From the NCBI RefSeq assembly GCF_037042905.1, contig NC_087246.1, forward strand, positions 37,876,001 through 37,940,000: a DNA stretch of 64,000 bases, given 5' to 3'. How positions within the stretch are numbered: the stretch's first letter is position 1; each line of letters begins with the position of its first letter. The position numbers were made by a program, and so were the translations under genes. A model generated the notes under the pieces. The model saw only the letters and a program-made list of their open reading frames with translations, was not told where the DNA came from and did not search any database. Positions 50,901 to 61,701 of this stretch are shown here, piece by piece. The stretch comes from Lytechinus pictus (lineage: Eukaryota > Echinodermata > Echinoidea > Temnopleuroida > Toxopneustidae).

Positions 50901-53900
50901 TTCAAAAAGCGTTCGATGAGAACTGAGAATTCCTCTCTCAAAGTAACTGCAAACAGTTCATTGATGGCATGCAAATAATTCCACAGAAGATAAATGTTGT
51001 ATTCCAGTTGGAAATAAACTATGCTCTGACATAAAGTCTGGCGTGAAACTCTGAGATCTGATCTGATATGATGATGTCCTTGAAGAAACTGCCAGTTTAT
51101 ATACATTTCTACTATTCTGGAAGCTTCTAGTATTGTCTTTAAAAAGAACATTATCCTTCTTTCTAGAATAGTCCACTTCTAGAAGTCTCTTGAACACCTC
51201 AATTAAAACAATGTAAACAGCATAGCTAATCCTATTGTCCTTTTCACTGCCACTAGCAGTCTATTGTCTATCTTAGTACATTCCAGAAATAACAAAGATT
51301 ATTCTATCTCATTAAATAGCATGTCTAACAAAGCTTTACTGAGACATTCTGGAATATTCTTAATCATTATATGCTATGAATATCCTTAAAGAGGAAATAA
51401 CTAAATAAATGAATGTAATTGCTCTTACAATTCTTATATATAACAATGTGTATACAGCGAACCTGTGCACTACGTGATTAACTCTAGATGAACACAATGT
51501 ACATATACAGTGCAGCTAATACTAGTGTGTGTAGGCTATAGGAGATACACACAGCAGAAGGCAGTCAACACAGCCAACAGACTTTTTGAATTCTAGAATA
51601 CTGGTCATAAGCTGAACCGTCTACTAGATGGTCCTCAAAATCAGGCTAATAAACTGCTTCTTGTATCTAAAGTAGAATTTTTGATCCTATATTGTGGTCT
51701 GCTTCAGGGTTTTTGAAGACAAATACAGGCACTCGTACACATGTTTCATCTCAGTTTGAGAATTTTATAAATAAGCTACTCAAAAGGTGAAACAATCCCT
51801 ATCCTGCCACAAATGATGTATTAACTCTAATCTCATCAACATCTTAAGAGACTATAGATGTAAAGTATATCTTCTGTGGTTTTTATAAGCTCACCTGCTG
51901 ACAATAGCAACCTCAGCTCCAAGTTCAGAAAATGTTTTCGTCATTGACTTTCCAAATCCTGTTCCTCCGCCTGTCATAAACACAGTTTTGCCCTTGTAAG
52001 TATCGGGAGGTAGCATTGGTGTCTTTACAGCTTTCAGGTTATCATACTTGTCTGAAGGATTGCCGCTGGAGTAATTTGGAGTTCCTGAAAGACATCTCAC
52101 TGGGGGCTTAATGCACAATAGCAAAAGAAAGACATGATATAAAGATGGAAAAATTACAAATGTTGAGACACAGTGAAAGATTGAGATACTTTAAAATGAA
52201 AGACTGAGAAATAGTATTCCTCAAATTGTAAGGAACTCTAAATGAACTCTTTATCTATATATGCATTCATTTTTTAAATTTACATGTATATTGAATATAA
52301 ATGAATTACAATATTTGTCTCTTCTTCCTCTGTGACTGTTGGCGCATTGAATCATTGTCATCCATCTTTATCACATTCTATTCTTCCAAGCCATATTACT
52401 TCTCTCTTGTACCGGGGGTGCTCGACACAAAAAAGTGGTAGGAATGTGCCGTGGGCGAGACAAAAAATGGGGGCCTTGGAGCAAGCTTATTGTAAAAAGG
52501 AGGGTCCTCGGAACGGGCTGCAGAACTACAAATGTCGTCTGTGAAAACAGGGGTCCTTGGAACAGGTCACCTGCGTGTGAGTGCGTATATGCATCCCTAT
52601 GGAACGGGCATACGTCCATGCAGCTAGCCCGGCAGCATGGGCGCCAGGTGCACTCGCGCAGAGGCGATGGTCGGACAGTACTCTGTGGCCGCTTTTCACC
52701 AAAATTGCAGCTCACTGTAGAGGATCAATGCAACCGGAACGGAGAAGAGGGCGTAACGAAAAATATGCGAAGCTTTGGAGCGGATTTCTTCTTTTTTCTC
52801 GATAAGAAGAAAATGCTATGCTTTGGAGTGGTTTTCTTTGTTCTTTTTCTCAGTAAGATGAAAATGCCATGTCTTGGAATGGAAATTTGAGTGTAAAAAT
52901 GGGGGTTCTCTCCGCGGCACATACCCACCACGCATTATATACTGAGTGCCCCCCCCCCCCGGGGGAATGACACTTTGTGTCACATGACAATGATGAATCA
53001 AAATATTTCATATTTCATGTAATAAAATACAAAAGAAATAGTGAGTGGGTGATAGAATCGGTCCCCTCATTTGCATACTGAACAGGCTGTGTATATAACT
53101 TTTTTTGTGAAATTAAGCGAAACTTTAAACTATTATAACTTTTTTATTTTACATCTGGGGTGGTATTCTGAGAACCATTTTATCACAGATAAAATATTTG
53201 ATCTCAGTTAAATCAGTGAGATAAATACCCTTAAAATCTCTCCGAATTGGTATTCTGAGAACAATTTTATCTTCATTTTATCTCTGTAAGACACACCTAC
53301 TTTTTAATCAATATCCAATTAGAAACGCGCTTTTATAGCTCTCTCATATCACTCAACCAATGGATCCATTCCGCTAGGAGGTGTGGTGACGGAGTGAGAT
53401 TGCGTCAATTTATTGAATTCAATACGCTTGCATTATACGCTTGTGCGTCTTTACAGAGATTTCTTTTTAACAAAGTGGCAATACTCTCATCTTTTTTTTT
53501 TCGAAGTATATATCGCATCTTTTCAAGCATCATTTCAAAGACAATATTAGTCAAGAAAAGTCTTGTGAAATGCTTCCTGATTGTACAGGAATAACTTTAA
53601 GGTGTTGTTCTCAATGAATATATCATTTTTCTTAATTTTCATGCCAACATTTGGAGTTAATTCACCTAGAAATATTGACGAAATCAACGTCACGGAGATA
53701 AAATAGCCCCTACCCTCTTTTAAGTTTATTTTATTTTTTCTTCAAAGTAACTTGGGCGCAAACAGATCCATGACGAAAAACCTCTATTTGAGAACACTAT
53801 ACCCCAGTTTCCCTTTTCATCAATTCTCTTCTCCAAGTGCTACAAACCCCTAATAGCCCCAAGCATGCAATTTAAGTATCAAAACACCTGTTTTTTTTAC

Positions 53901-55691
53901 CTTGGTCCGAAGGTCCTTCTACAGGCAGAGAAGTCTTACGTAATACTAATAGCACAACTGTTGTTTATCATTTCGTTTTTGGCTCAACGCTCATTTACTG
54001 GCCTGTGGAGGTGAAATTGAGACAACGGGGATTACCTGGCCAAGATGGGTTTATCGGGGCTTGGAAATGTTATTGAGAGTTTCAAATGAAAAATGGGGTC
54101 TAGAACCGCAGTTTGCAATCCGAACTGCGGTCTCACCCCAAATGGGGTTTTGACGTAATACCCGCGTTGCAATGGCCAGATACGCGATGGGTATGTCTAC
54201 GCAGCCACTGCTCTGGATACGCAAGATTTACATAATGGTTAGTCGCATGCATTTGAGTGTCCGAAAGTCCCCACACACAGCTTCAACACAGGGAACAGTG
54301 GTTTTCATGGACGTAATATTGCAGAAAAAAGGGTATATCTTTATAACTATTAATAATCTCACACCAGATTGATAATAGTGTGGAAATTTAGTCCAATTCC
54401 ATTAATTTGATGTAAATATTATTACAATTAATTTACTATTTACGTCTCGCTGTTCATTTGAAAATGTCTATGTTCACAACTCTTGCTATGGCAAACGGTC
54501 TTTAAACCACCCATATTTTCGAGACGCTGGAACCTTTGTTTTCCCTCAGGAATATCCCTAAGGGTAAAAAAGGTCGAGATTGATTGTCATCTCAATGCTA
54601 AATAGATTACCTACAGTTTGATCTATAATACTTTATGACTGGTATAATGGTTACATCTCATTTTTCTCCCAAACTTTGAGATCGAGTAGGCAGAACATGG
54701 CATATTTCTGTGTACAACGTCACGTGACTAACGTATGATAGTTTTCGTTCCTAAACCCTTTTCATTTGAAACTATTAATACAGTCCAAACAAACTTAATC
54801 AACGCTTTTACTTTTGAAAATAACAATGTTCTTGTACTATAAAACTTTGCCTACTGATATTTATAATATAGCTACTGTTTGAGGAAGCAAATATCGAGTC
54901 AGGAATTGATTTTGATTTGCAATAGGGTCTGCGTAAGTATACTATATACTAGCAGGCTAGCATCGTCTGCTACGTAAATCAAATGAGCGAATATGACCGA
55001 AACTAACCATTATGTACGCAAGATAAAATTTTAAATCTTATCTGAGAAATAAAATGTCATCTCAGAATACCAATTTCATTTTTAAGAGATACAATAAAAT
55101 ATTTCAAAGATAAAATGACCTCAGAATACCGCCCCTGGCCAAGAACTGTTTGCAATGACTTGTGAAGATATCTCACATTCACAAAATAATGCAAGAGTTA
55201 AGCATGAGCTTAGAATTTCTTGAGATAACTGGTTATTTAAGCACTTTTTGTCCTTGAACTGGATGGGAATGTAAGTAAACAATTTATATGAGCTGTGAGC
55301 CCATAGGCATAGACATAGCACAAGCTGAATTTTTTTAAATATTCAGCACTTTTTTGTACTAAATATGCAGGACGTGTACGTACCGTACTAAAAAATAAAA
55401 TAATATAAACTCAAATCACAAGAATGATTTGTACATATTGACTTGAACACTGTAATTTTAAGCCACATATTATCCTATTGTGAACAGATCATTCATTTAT
55501 CTCAATCAACACTGAAACAGCAATTATGAGCAAAAGTTTTAATTTTTTGTTATGTCTTTAGTCTTAGACTTTACGACCATTCTTTTATTTAACTTAAGTT
55601 TTATTTCAATTGCCTAGGCCTACCCTACCTGATCTGAACGCGCAATCATGGATATACTGCTCATCCATCGGTTGAAATATCGCAACATCAT
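44878..55691 (-). CDS. DECR1: Mitochondrial 2,4-dienoyl-CoA reductase, copy B
   Basis: Second complete member of the tandem pair, same reaction as copy A. Exons 55629-55691, 51895-52106, 49664-49959, 47180-47279, 46754-46826, 45819-46028 and 44878-44937 join in frame to 337 residues. Exons 2-7 have exactly the lengths and phases of copy A. Cofactor loop TGGGTGFG at 66-73 (Leu to Phe against copy A); active-site Asn150, Tyr201, Ser212 and Lys216 correspond to Asn148/Tyr199/Ser210/Lys214. The presequence MMLRYFNRWMSSISMIARSD has three Arg and no acidic residue until its last positions, a strong mitochondrial signal. An in-frame TAG upstream with no intervening ATG makes this start firm. The C-terminus RKTKGS is not a peroxisomal signal. 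The PGP-type loop reads TPGPAYTQ, unlike PGGIYTK in copy A, so substrate or kinetic differences are possible. Copy B lies upstream, pointing toward copy A; spacer 7.4 kb. Confidence 0.96.
45300..45625. repeat. Poly-C/G-bounded short element
   Basis: GGAGGATCGAGGGGGGG at left and AAAATCCTGGATCCGCCCC at right; same type as 14215-14526. Intron 6 of DECR1 copy B. Confidence 0.55.
45819..46028 (-). CDS. DECR1: DECR1 copy B exon 6
   Basis: 210 bases, TTGTCCCAG|GGA to GAG|GTAAGA. Reads [18 protein letters not shown] and CSDYASWFNGENFILDGG. Confidence 0.95.
46128..46300. mobile_element. Short inverted-repeat element, GTTTCATGAAAGGACATGTC family
   Basis: GCGTTTCATGAAAGGAC at left, GGTTGATGAAACGC at right, with GTTGTCAGATCAGACAACT inside. 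Related to the tandem pair at 56130-56450. Intron 5 of copy B. Confidence 0.7.
46450..46668. mobile_element. Short element with GTTGCAA ends
   Basis: GTGTTGCAAGAATTTTTTTT at left; TGCAATTTTCCAGCAACAC at right, with TTGCAAATTTGCAATCAATT between. A related unit is at 60664-60892 and in its tandem copy. Intron 5 of DECR1 copy B. Confidence 0.55.
46754..46826 (-). CDS. DECR1: DECR1 copy B exon 5
   Basis: 73 bases, CCTGTTAG|G to CAG|GTAATG. Reads [14 protein letters not shown] and TPGPAYTQ. Confidence 0.95.
47180..47279 (-). CDS. DECR1: DECR1 copy B exon 4
   Basis: 100 bases, TATTGCCAG|GG to ACAAG|GTAATG. GANFLTVSTTYGTYGSPF, then [10 protein letters not shown]; the catalytic Tyr and Lys are kept. 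Confidence 0.95.
47612..48221. mobile_element. Palindromic MITE, family P1 (copy 4)
   Basis: TTAAAGGACAAGTCCACCCC at left and GGTGGACTTGACCTTTAA at right; TTAA at both outer edges. Intron 3 of DECR1 copy B. Confidence 0.88.
48265..48851. mobile_element. Palindromic MITE, second family
   Basis: Left TTAAAGGAAACCAAAAT and right inverse ATTTGGTTTCCATTAA. Long arms include GGGGATCCTCAATTTGG-type and GGACAACTCTCCA in inverse. Intron 3 of copy B, 44 bases from the preceding P1 copy. Confidence 0.85.
49235..49660. repeat. Inverted pair of degenerate GTCTA/TAGAC arrays
   Basis: Left CTTGGTCTACTGTCAATTTG, right GTAGACCAAGTGGCAATTTA in inverse sense. Same family as 21475-22895 but without a LINE. Abuts the donor of DECR1 copy B exon 3. 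Confidence 0.6.
49664..49959 (-). CDS. DECR1: DECR1 copy B exon 3
   Basis: 296 bases, TCTCACAG|A to AAAG|GTATGT. Contains [20 protein letters not shown]. The 14 intron bases before the acceptor are identical with copy A, extending the conserved tract out of the coding region. Confidence 0.95.
49980..51890. other. DECR1 copy B intron 2, no supported feature
   Basis: AT-rich. Some GATGATG microsatellite at 50760-50855. No mobile element boundary identified. Confidence 0.4.
51895..52106 (-). CDS. DECR1: DECR1 copy B exon 2
   Basis: 212 bases, GCATTAAG|CCC to AGCAG|GTGAGC. Reads [20 protein letters not shown], with FMTGGGTGFGKSM further on. The first ~100 coding bases are about 98% identical to copy A, the middle much less. 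Confidence 0.95.
52413..52965. mobile_element. Short TIR element bounded by G/C runs
   Basis: Left GGGGGTGCTCGACACA with TAGGAATGTGCCGTGGGCG; right inverse CCGCGGCACATACCCACCAC and GAGTGCCCCC. Interior words TGGGGGCCTTGGA and GGGTCCTTGGAA repeat. Intron 1 of copy B. Confidence 0.65.
52966..53156. mobile_element. Truncated P1 MITE
   Basis: Matches the inner and right half of family P1 (AATACAAAAGAAATAGTGAG, AAGCGAAACTTTAAAC) then stops exactly at ACATCTG where the next TIR element begins. Confidence 0.75.
53157..55135. mobile_element. 2-kb TIR element, GGTATTCTGAG ends
   Basis: Left GGGGTGGTATTCTGAGAACC, right inverse CTCAGAATACCGCCCC. Sub-terminal AAAATGTCATCTCAGAATACC and TTGGTATTCTGAGAACAA repeat the theme. 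No transposase recognised. A solitary CAGAATACCGCCCCTGTAG occurs at 60589 and 62384. Intron 1 of copy B. Confidence 0.75.
55629..55691 (-). CDS. DECR1: DECR1 copy B exon 1 (presequence)
   Basis: 21 codons, MMLRYFNRWMSSISMIARSD then Gln, donor CAG|GTAGGG, phase 0. Not alignable with exon 1 of copy A, which implies separate recruitment of first exon and promoter. Confidence 0.85.
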
Positions 55692-55970
55692 GCTGGAAGC
55701 CACTGGGAGGTCAAGGTTTAGAATACTTGCTTTTTGTAGTAAAGTACTTCTCCAACAGTCCAACCAAGCCTTAGGCTAGCCTTGTATTGCTCCGTGGCCT
55801 TGCTGTGCTGCAGTGATTTCACTCGCTCGAACTCGAATCAGCTACTAGTATGTTACTAGCTCACTGTACTAGTACGGCGCATGCTCATAAAACAGAGAAT
55901 TCCCCGATTTCAGTTTTGACCCCGCCCCCTCCAGTTCCTATCGCCGTCGCATCAGATTATGAGCTCGTAT
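55692..55970 (-). promoter_or_regulatory. Probable 5' UTR and promoter region of DECR1 copy B
   Basis: By position upstream of the start. It is locally GC-rich with CCCCGCCCCCTCC (GC-box type) at about 55919-55932. No TATA box. Positional inference only. Confidence 0.35.
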
Positions 55971-56129
55971 AGGGGCGGATCCAACTCCGGCCAATAGACC
56001 AGTTGTTCGTAGTTACTTCATCGACAATTTTGGTCAAATTACCTTTCATTACTTCATTATGATAGGCAGATTTCAAGGCAAGATATTACGTAAACATGCC
56101 TTACATAGCAGGATGAAGAAATTGAAAAG

Positions 56130-56450
56130 ACCTGGGGAGTGTTTCATCAACATTTTTGGCCGACAAGTTGTCAGATCTGACAACTTTCTTTAATTCTGAT
56201 TGGCTGAGAGGCACTGTTACTATGGTAACTGTCAGATAAAACAGGACTTGTCGGATAAAACGTCCGACAAGTCCTTTCATGAAACGCTCACCAGGGGAGC
56301 GTTTCATCAACATTTTTGTCCGACAAGTTGTCAGATCTGACATCTTTCCTTGATTTTGATTGGCTGAGAGGCAATGTTCCTGTGGTAACTGTCGGATAAA
56401 CAGGACTTGTCGAATAAAACGACCGACAAGTCCTTTCATAAAACGCCCCC
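56130..56450. repeat. Two tandem copies of a ~156-bp inverted-repeat element
   Basis: Each copy runs from GGGAGCGTTTCATCAACATT, through GACAAGTTGTCAGATCTGAC and TGATTGGCTGAGAGGCA, to GACAAGTCCTTTCATGAAACG. The two are about 88% alike by eye and share CCAGGGGAGCG at their join. Confidence 0.8.
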
Positions 56451-56729
56451 TATGTGACTAGAATAGCACGTATAATGAGCAATCTAAGGTATTTGTTGCA
56501 TTTATACTTTGAATATGCATATTATAGCATGTTGTTCATAACATTTGGAAAATAATAGGCCTATATTTCACCCTTATCCCTTTCTTTTTCGCTTTTTTTT
56601 CTTGGTCGTGAAAAATGGGGGGGGGGGGGGGGGGCCGGGGCAGAACACCGATGTCCAAACAGTCATTTCTTAACTTTATTCTTATAAAACAACGTAAAAG
56701 TGAAATAATCTCATAAGCCCTATTTAAAT

Positions 56730-57600
56730 AGTGCGAGTGCGAAGCGCGAGCTAAAGATTTTAGGAATTTCATGTATTTTGTCCTGAAAATTGAACATTCT
56801 GGGCAATATGTGTGAACCTGAACAAGATGCGTAAGTAACTAGATAATTACTCCATAATTACTCCAAGCACGAAGCGCGAGCAGAAATTTTTAATCTGGGT
56901 TCTGGCTGATCGAAAAGGGACCTGTTAAGGACGTTTTGCAGTTAGCCATTAAGACGCTATATATTTCAACTATTAAATAATGCGAGCACGAAGCGTGAGC
57001 TGAAAAATTTTGACATTCCAGCCTAAAAAAATTGACATTCGAATTAGCACTTTTTTGTAATCATTAACGGTATAGGTATGAAACCAAACAATTAATGCGA
57101 GCGCAAAGCGCGAGCAGAAAATGTTTGATATTCTGATCTGAAACTGGACAATTTTAGCACGTTTTGAATAAAGATCAAGCTGCGTATCTCAATAAACATG
57201 AGTGCGCGTGTTTTAGAGTTAGACAGAATCTTGACATTCCGAATACATTTTCTTTTTTTATTATGAAAATCAATATTGCGAAGCGCGAGAGGAAAATATT
57301 TGATATTCCGTTATGAAAAGGGTGAATTCAAGCACTATCATAATCCGTAGCACTGTGGGAGGTGCCGTGGCCTAGTGGTCTAAGCCAAGGCGCCGACTAT
57401 ACATTTGAAAGTCCACCGGGGTTCGATCATCAGCCACGACACCTATGCCCGTGAGCAAAGCAATTAATCGACAGTGCTCTTTTATCCTGTATTCAAATAA
57501 ATGGAAAATGCTAAAAAAAAAAAACTGTGTAGGGAAATTGTGAAGTGGATGTGGATGCGAGTGCGAAGCGCGAGCTGATATTTTAATTGTTATTTTGACC
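56730..57600 (+). repeat. Degenerate ~110-bp tandem repeat with GCGAAGCGCGAGC cores
   Basis: Cores at about 56742, 56870, 56985, 57095, 57275 and 57555, each followed by an AAAATTTTGACATTC-like stretch and CTGAAAA. The C/G-rich core sits in AT-rich DNA. Interrupted by a SINE. Confidence 0.7.
57357..57525 (+). mobile_element. tRNA-derived SINE with poly(A) tail
   Basis: Box A TGGCCTAGTGG, box B-like GGTTCGATCAT about 50 bases on, then a short body and A12. The long variable-arm spacing is like tRNA-Leu/Ser. Confidence 0.7.
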
Positions 57601-57959
57601 TAGCTAGGAGGCAAGGACCTGGACATTCTAGGCCTTAGGAAATTTTGTCATCATAATTATGAAGGTAATGACTATATCTTCCTATTCCTCTTCCTAACCG
57701 CGATATGAAACTTGTAGATATTCCTTTCTGAAAAAAGGGACAATTAGTTATTAGGAATTCATGAAAATTGTATTATCATATTTGTTGAGGCCTGAAAACT
57801 GGATCTTTTAAGCAACTTTGTAATCATGAATATAGGATTCATTTCCGCCAGACGAAATTTTTGATAAACTGTCATAAAAGGGGGATTTTAAGTAATTTGT
57901 TATAGAATTTATATATAAAGTTAATAAATCAATGGCAAACTGCATGGTTTTAGGCGACT

Positions 57960-58620
57960 CGAGAATGGAAGATTCAAATTAGAGAAATATATTAAGAATA
58001 GAATGATAAACTTCTGGTATGAATTTGTTCACAATAGTAAAACAAAAATGTCTGGTATGATTAAAGAGATTGTAAAGATACTTTCTGATCAAGGTATATA
58101 TCAGACAAGTTGGTTAAAGAAGCTAAAGCAAACTCTCGATAGATTGGGCATGACGAATTTATTTGACATTTCTGCTTCCTCGAGCAGATATTGGGTAAAA
58201 CAAGCTGTAGATCTATGAATAAAGGATTCACAGTTGCAAAATAAGTTCATAAACGAAAACTCTCAATGTGTTAACTACAGAATATTAAAAAAATATCTTC
58301 GTCTAGAAAGTTACCTCATCAATATGAATAAAAAAAGATAGAATCACTTTTTTTTAGATTTCGTTGTGGAAATCATCGACTTCCTATTGCCTCGGGAAGA
58401 TATGAAGACCGTCAAAGAAACATGAGGCTTTGTACATTATGCAACTTTCAATCAACAGGTGATGAATTTCACTATCTATTCGTTTGTCCTTCATTTGCTA
58501 AAGAAAGAAAGTTTTTAAAGATATTACACTGAAAGACCGAATACACTCAAAATGAATCACATATTTAATTGTGAAAAACCAGAAATCCGTTCCTACCTTG
58601 TACAATTTTTCAAGAAAATT
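57960..58620 (+). pseudogene. LINE fragment, reverse-transcriptase C-terminus
   Basis: Reads NRMINFWYEFVHNSKTKM and SWLKKLKQTLDRLGM. After a TGA it continues with HRLPIASGRYEDR and CTLCNFQSTGDEFHYLFVC, the C-x2-C...H-x4-C zinc knuckle of LINE ORF2. Several stops and a frameshift near 58340 show it is dead. Confidence 0.75.
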
Positions 58621-58850
58621 ATGCTTCGTTTCTAAATAAGTTATGCTCGAAATTCAATATCTTGAGCTGTTAATTGAATAGTGGTATAACAGCCAAATTT
58701 TTTTAATTGAATTTTTGTAAAAAGTACTCTAATTGATTTGTAAATTACTTGATGAAACACTATTGATGATATTGTACATTTGTATGATTGAATCTCCAAT
58801 ACCCACTCTATGGGTGACATGGGAATAAATGCCATTGTCTTTAAAGGGAT

Positions 58851-59430
58851 GGTCCGGGCTGAAAATGTTTATATCTTAATACATAGAGTAAAATTCACTG
58901 AGCAAAATGCCGAAAATTTCATCAAAATCGGATAACAAATAATAAAGTTATTAAAGTTTAAAGTTTAGCAATATTTTGCGAAAACAGTCATCATGAATAT
59001 TCATTAGGTGGGCTGATGATGTCACATCTCCACTTTCCGTTTTCTTATGTTATTACATAAAATCATAATTTTTTCATTAATTCATACTTGTGTGAATAAT
59101 ATGTCTCCCTTATAATGAAATAAGTTGCAGCAATAAATATCTAATGCACTAAATCAGTTGTCAATCCAATTTTTCTAGTTCTTGGAGGAAAAAATTTGAA
59201 TAAACCTAATTTCATATAATAAAATACAAAAGAACAAGTGGGGATGTGACATCATCAGCCCACCTAATGAATATTCATGACGACTGTTTTCACAAAATAT
59301 TGCTGAACTTTAAAATTCAATAACTTTGTTATTTGTTATCCGATTTCGATGAAAAATTTGGCATTTTGCTCAGTGAATTCTACTCTATTTATTAAGCTAT
59401 AAATACTTTCAGCCCGGACCATCCCTTTAA
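58851..59430. mobile_element. Palindromic MITE, family P2
   Basis: Ends TTAAAGGGATGGTCCGGGCT and the inverse AGCCCGGACCATCCCTTTAA, perfect over 24 bases. Same overall plan as family P1 (TTAA edges, TCATCAAAATCGGAT in the arm), so the two are related. Confidence 0.88.
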
Positions 59431-59500
59431 CAGCGCATTTGATTGGATATGCAGAGGAGCTGAAGATAACACGAAACGAGATACCATGCAGATAACGCGT

Positions 59501-60531
59501 TTTTTGTCTCGGCTGCATAGAGGAGCGGGACTATAGGCGCCGCTTTTCCGACGGCGGCTGCGGCGGCGTCGTCAACATTGGCTTAACCAAGGTTAAGTTT
59601 TAGAAATTTCATCATAACATTGAAAGTATATGGACCTATATGTCATGAAACTTAGACATAAGAGGAATCAAGTATTCCTGAACATCCTGCCTGAGTTTCA
59701 GGTCACATGACCAAGGTCAAAGGTCATTTAGGGTCAATGAACTTAGACCATGTTGGGGGAATCAATATCGAAATCTTAACCAAGGTTAAGTTTTTGAAAT
59801 GTTGTCACAACTTCGAAAGTATATGGACCTAGTTCATAATTATACATAAGAGTGATAGTGTATCACTGAAGATCCTGCCTGAGTTTCAGGTCAAAGGTCA
59901 CTAGGTTCAACGAACTTTGGCCATGTTGGGGTATTTGAGGAATTGTCATCATAACTTTGAAAATTTATGGATCTAGTCTATAAAACTTGGACAAAAGAAC
60001 AATCAAGTATCCTTAAACATCCTGTGCGAGCTTCAGGTCACATGGCCAAGGTCAAAGGTCATTTAGAGTCGACAAACTTTGGTAATGTTGGGGGTATTTG
60101 TCGAATTGTCATCATAATTTTAAGTGTTTATGAATCTAATTCATGAAAAGTGAACACAAGAGCAGCAATATATCCCTGAATACCCTGTGCGCGTTTCAGG
60201 AACATGGCCAAGGTCAAAGGTCACTTAAAGGTCAATGAACTCTGTCCCTGTTTGGAGTATGTGTTGAATTGGCATCATAACTAAGAAAATTTATGGATCT
60301 AGCTCATGAAACATCGACATTAGAGTAATCAAGTATGAATGATTGTTTTGCACGTGTCTTAGGTCACATGATCATGGTCAAAGGTCATTTTGGGTCAATG
60401 AATATAATATTTTATTATCACATTAGTGCTTTTTCTGTGAATAATCATTCATTAGCTATTTTCAAAGGCAGCACTGCTGATATATCGAATTGGTTAATGC
60501 AGGCGAGACTGCCAGAGGCGTTCCACTTGTT
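59501..60531 (-). mobile_element. DR1-array transposable element, copy E5
   Basis: Inverse orientation: starts TTTTTGTCTCGGCTGCATAG and GGCGCCGCTTTTCCGACGGC; ends TGCAGGCGAGACTGCCAGAG and GCGTTCCACTTGT. Perfect AGGTCAAAGGTCA at about 59714, 59890, 60049 and 60208. Confidence 0.87.
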
Positions 60532-61701
60532 AAAATACCGATTTGGGGGTACATTGGGTCGTGTTTAATCAGAGAGATATACGATTGTCAGAATACCGCC
60601 CCTGTAGTTTTCACTCGATGCCGAGACCGTTAGTCTGAATTTGTTTGTGACATTCACTGACTGAGGGGTTGTTGCACGAAAATATTTGCAATCAATCGCA
60701 AATATTCAGTTGCAATTTTACAATGAATAGGTGAATATTAGCTGTAGCAAATCAGATTACACTACTTGTTGCAAGGAGCAGTCTAGCAATCAGTCACAAA
60801 TTTACAATTAATTGCAGGAGATGATTGATTTAGGTACCGAAAATAGACTTAAAATTGATCGCAAGTTTTTTGCAACGGCCCCATAAAACTGCCAAAATAC
60901 GTAAAGGAATTATCTCCCCGTTTCGTACAGTTACCTTTATGCACATCAAGCAATTTGTGAATACTTCAGCTCATATTTCACATTAATTATTTAATCATGA
61001 CTTATATTGATCTATACCGTTAATCTTGCAAATAAATTAGATCTACATAGATCTACTGAAAAGAATGTTGAAAATGGATCATTGCCAAAATTCTGCTGTT
61101 CTTAATCAGCGGGTGAAATGCTGTTTTGAGTTATAAAAAGTGGTCTTGAACTTTGAAGCAAATACTTGTAAAGCCTTTTTTAGGCCTTTATCAGATAGAC
61201 GTGACTGGGTAGACCTAGAGTGTAGACAAACTATACAGTCATTTATTTTTTTAATCTACGTTTATATACAGGCAGTTCTTCCAGATAATTATGACTATGC
61301 CATAACATCTTTCAGCGTTCAAGATGCTGGATTCACTACTTTGCTGGAAGCAACTGCACCAGATGCCATATGAAGTGGAAGCAAGACTTTGAAGAATCCT
61401 CGAAGTGTATGTTTTAGTTCAATGTAGGAATATACATGTACATATGTACATTCTCTCCAGAGATCCTCTTCAGTTGCTTTCAACTTCACAAAAATGTTCA
61501 TAATCATGCAACAGGTCCTCAACTGAATATCATTTACCCCTCATTCGACTAATGTCTCAAAATTCTCATTCTCTTACAAGGGACCTGTACTATGGCATAA
61601 TTTGGATATCATTAAAAACAGTTCAACACTTAGCTCTTTCAAATGTTATTACATGGAGATATAATTTTGTATTGTTAGATAATCCCCAACATTATACTCA
61701 A
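59911..61701. repeat. Tandem duplication, unit 1 (~1.79 kb)
   Basis: Starts inside element E5 at CGAACTTTGGCCATGTTGGG and ends just before the same words at 61702. Includes the remainder of E5, a GAATACCGCCCC scrap, a GTTGCAA element and about 0.8 kb of otherwise single-copy DNA. Confidence 0.9.
61272..61373 (+). CDS. Possible terminal coding exon, unit 1
   Basis: Preceded by a T-rich tract and TATACAG|GCA. 33 codons: AVLPDNYDYAITSFSVQDAG, then FTTLLEATAPDAI and TGA. Protein-like composition and conserved frame in the second unit. No upstream exon found and no family recognised, so it may be a captured fragment or chance. Confidence 0.25.
   Translation, partial: AVLPDNYDYAITSFSVQDAGFTTLLEATAPDAI

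Noticed and set aside
52435-52890. 151-codon ORF, the longest in the window
   Set aside because: It lies wholly inside a G/C-run TIR element and its residues reflect repeated words (CCTTGGA units), with no domain.
61140-61271. Extension of the candidate terminal exon upstream to an ATG-like start
   Set aside because: The added frame crosses the acceptor-like tract and has no protein-like features; only the part after TATACAG is retained as a candidate.
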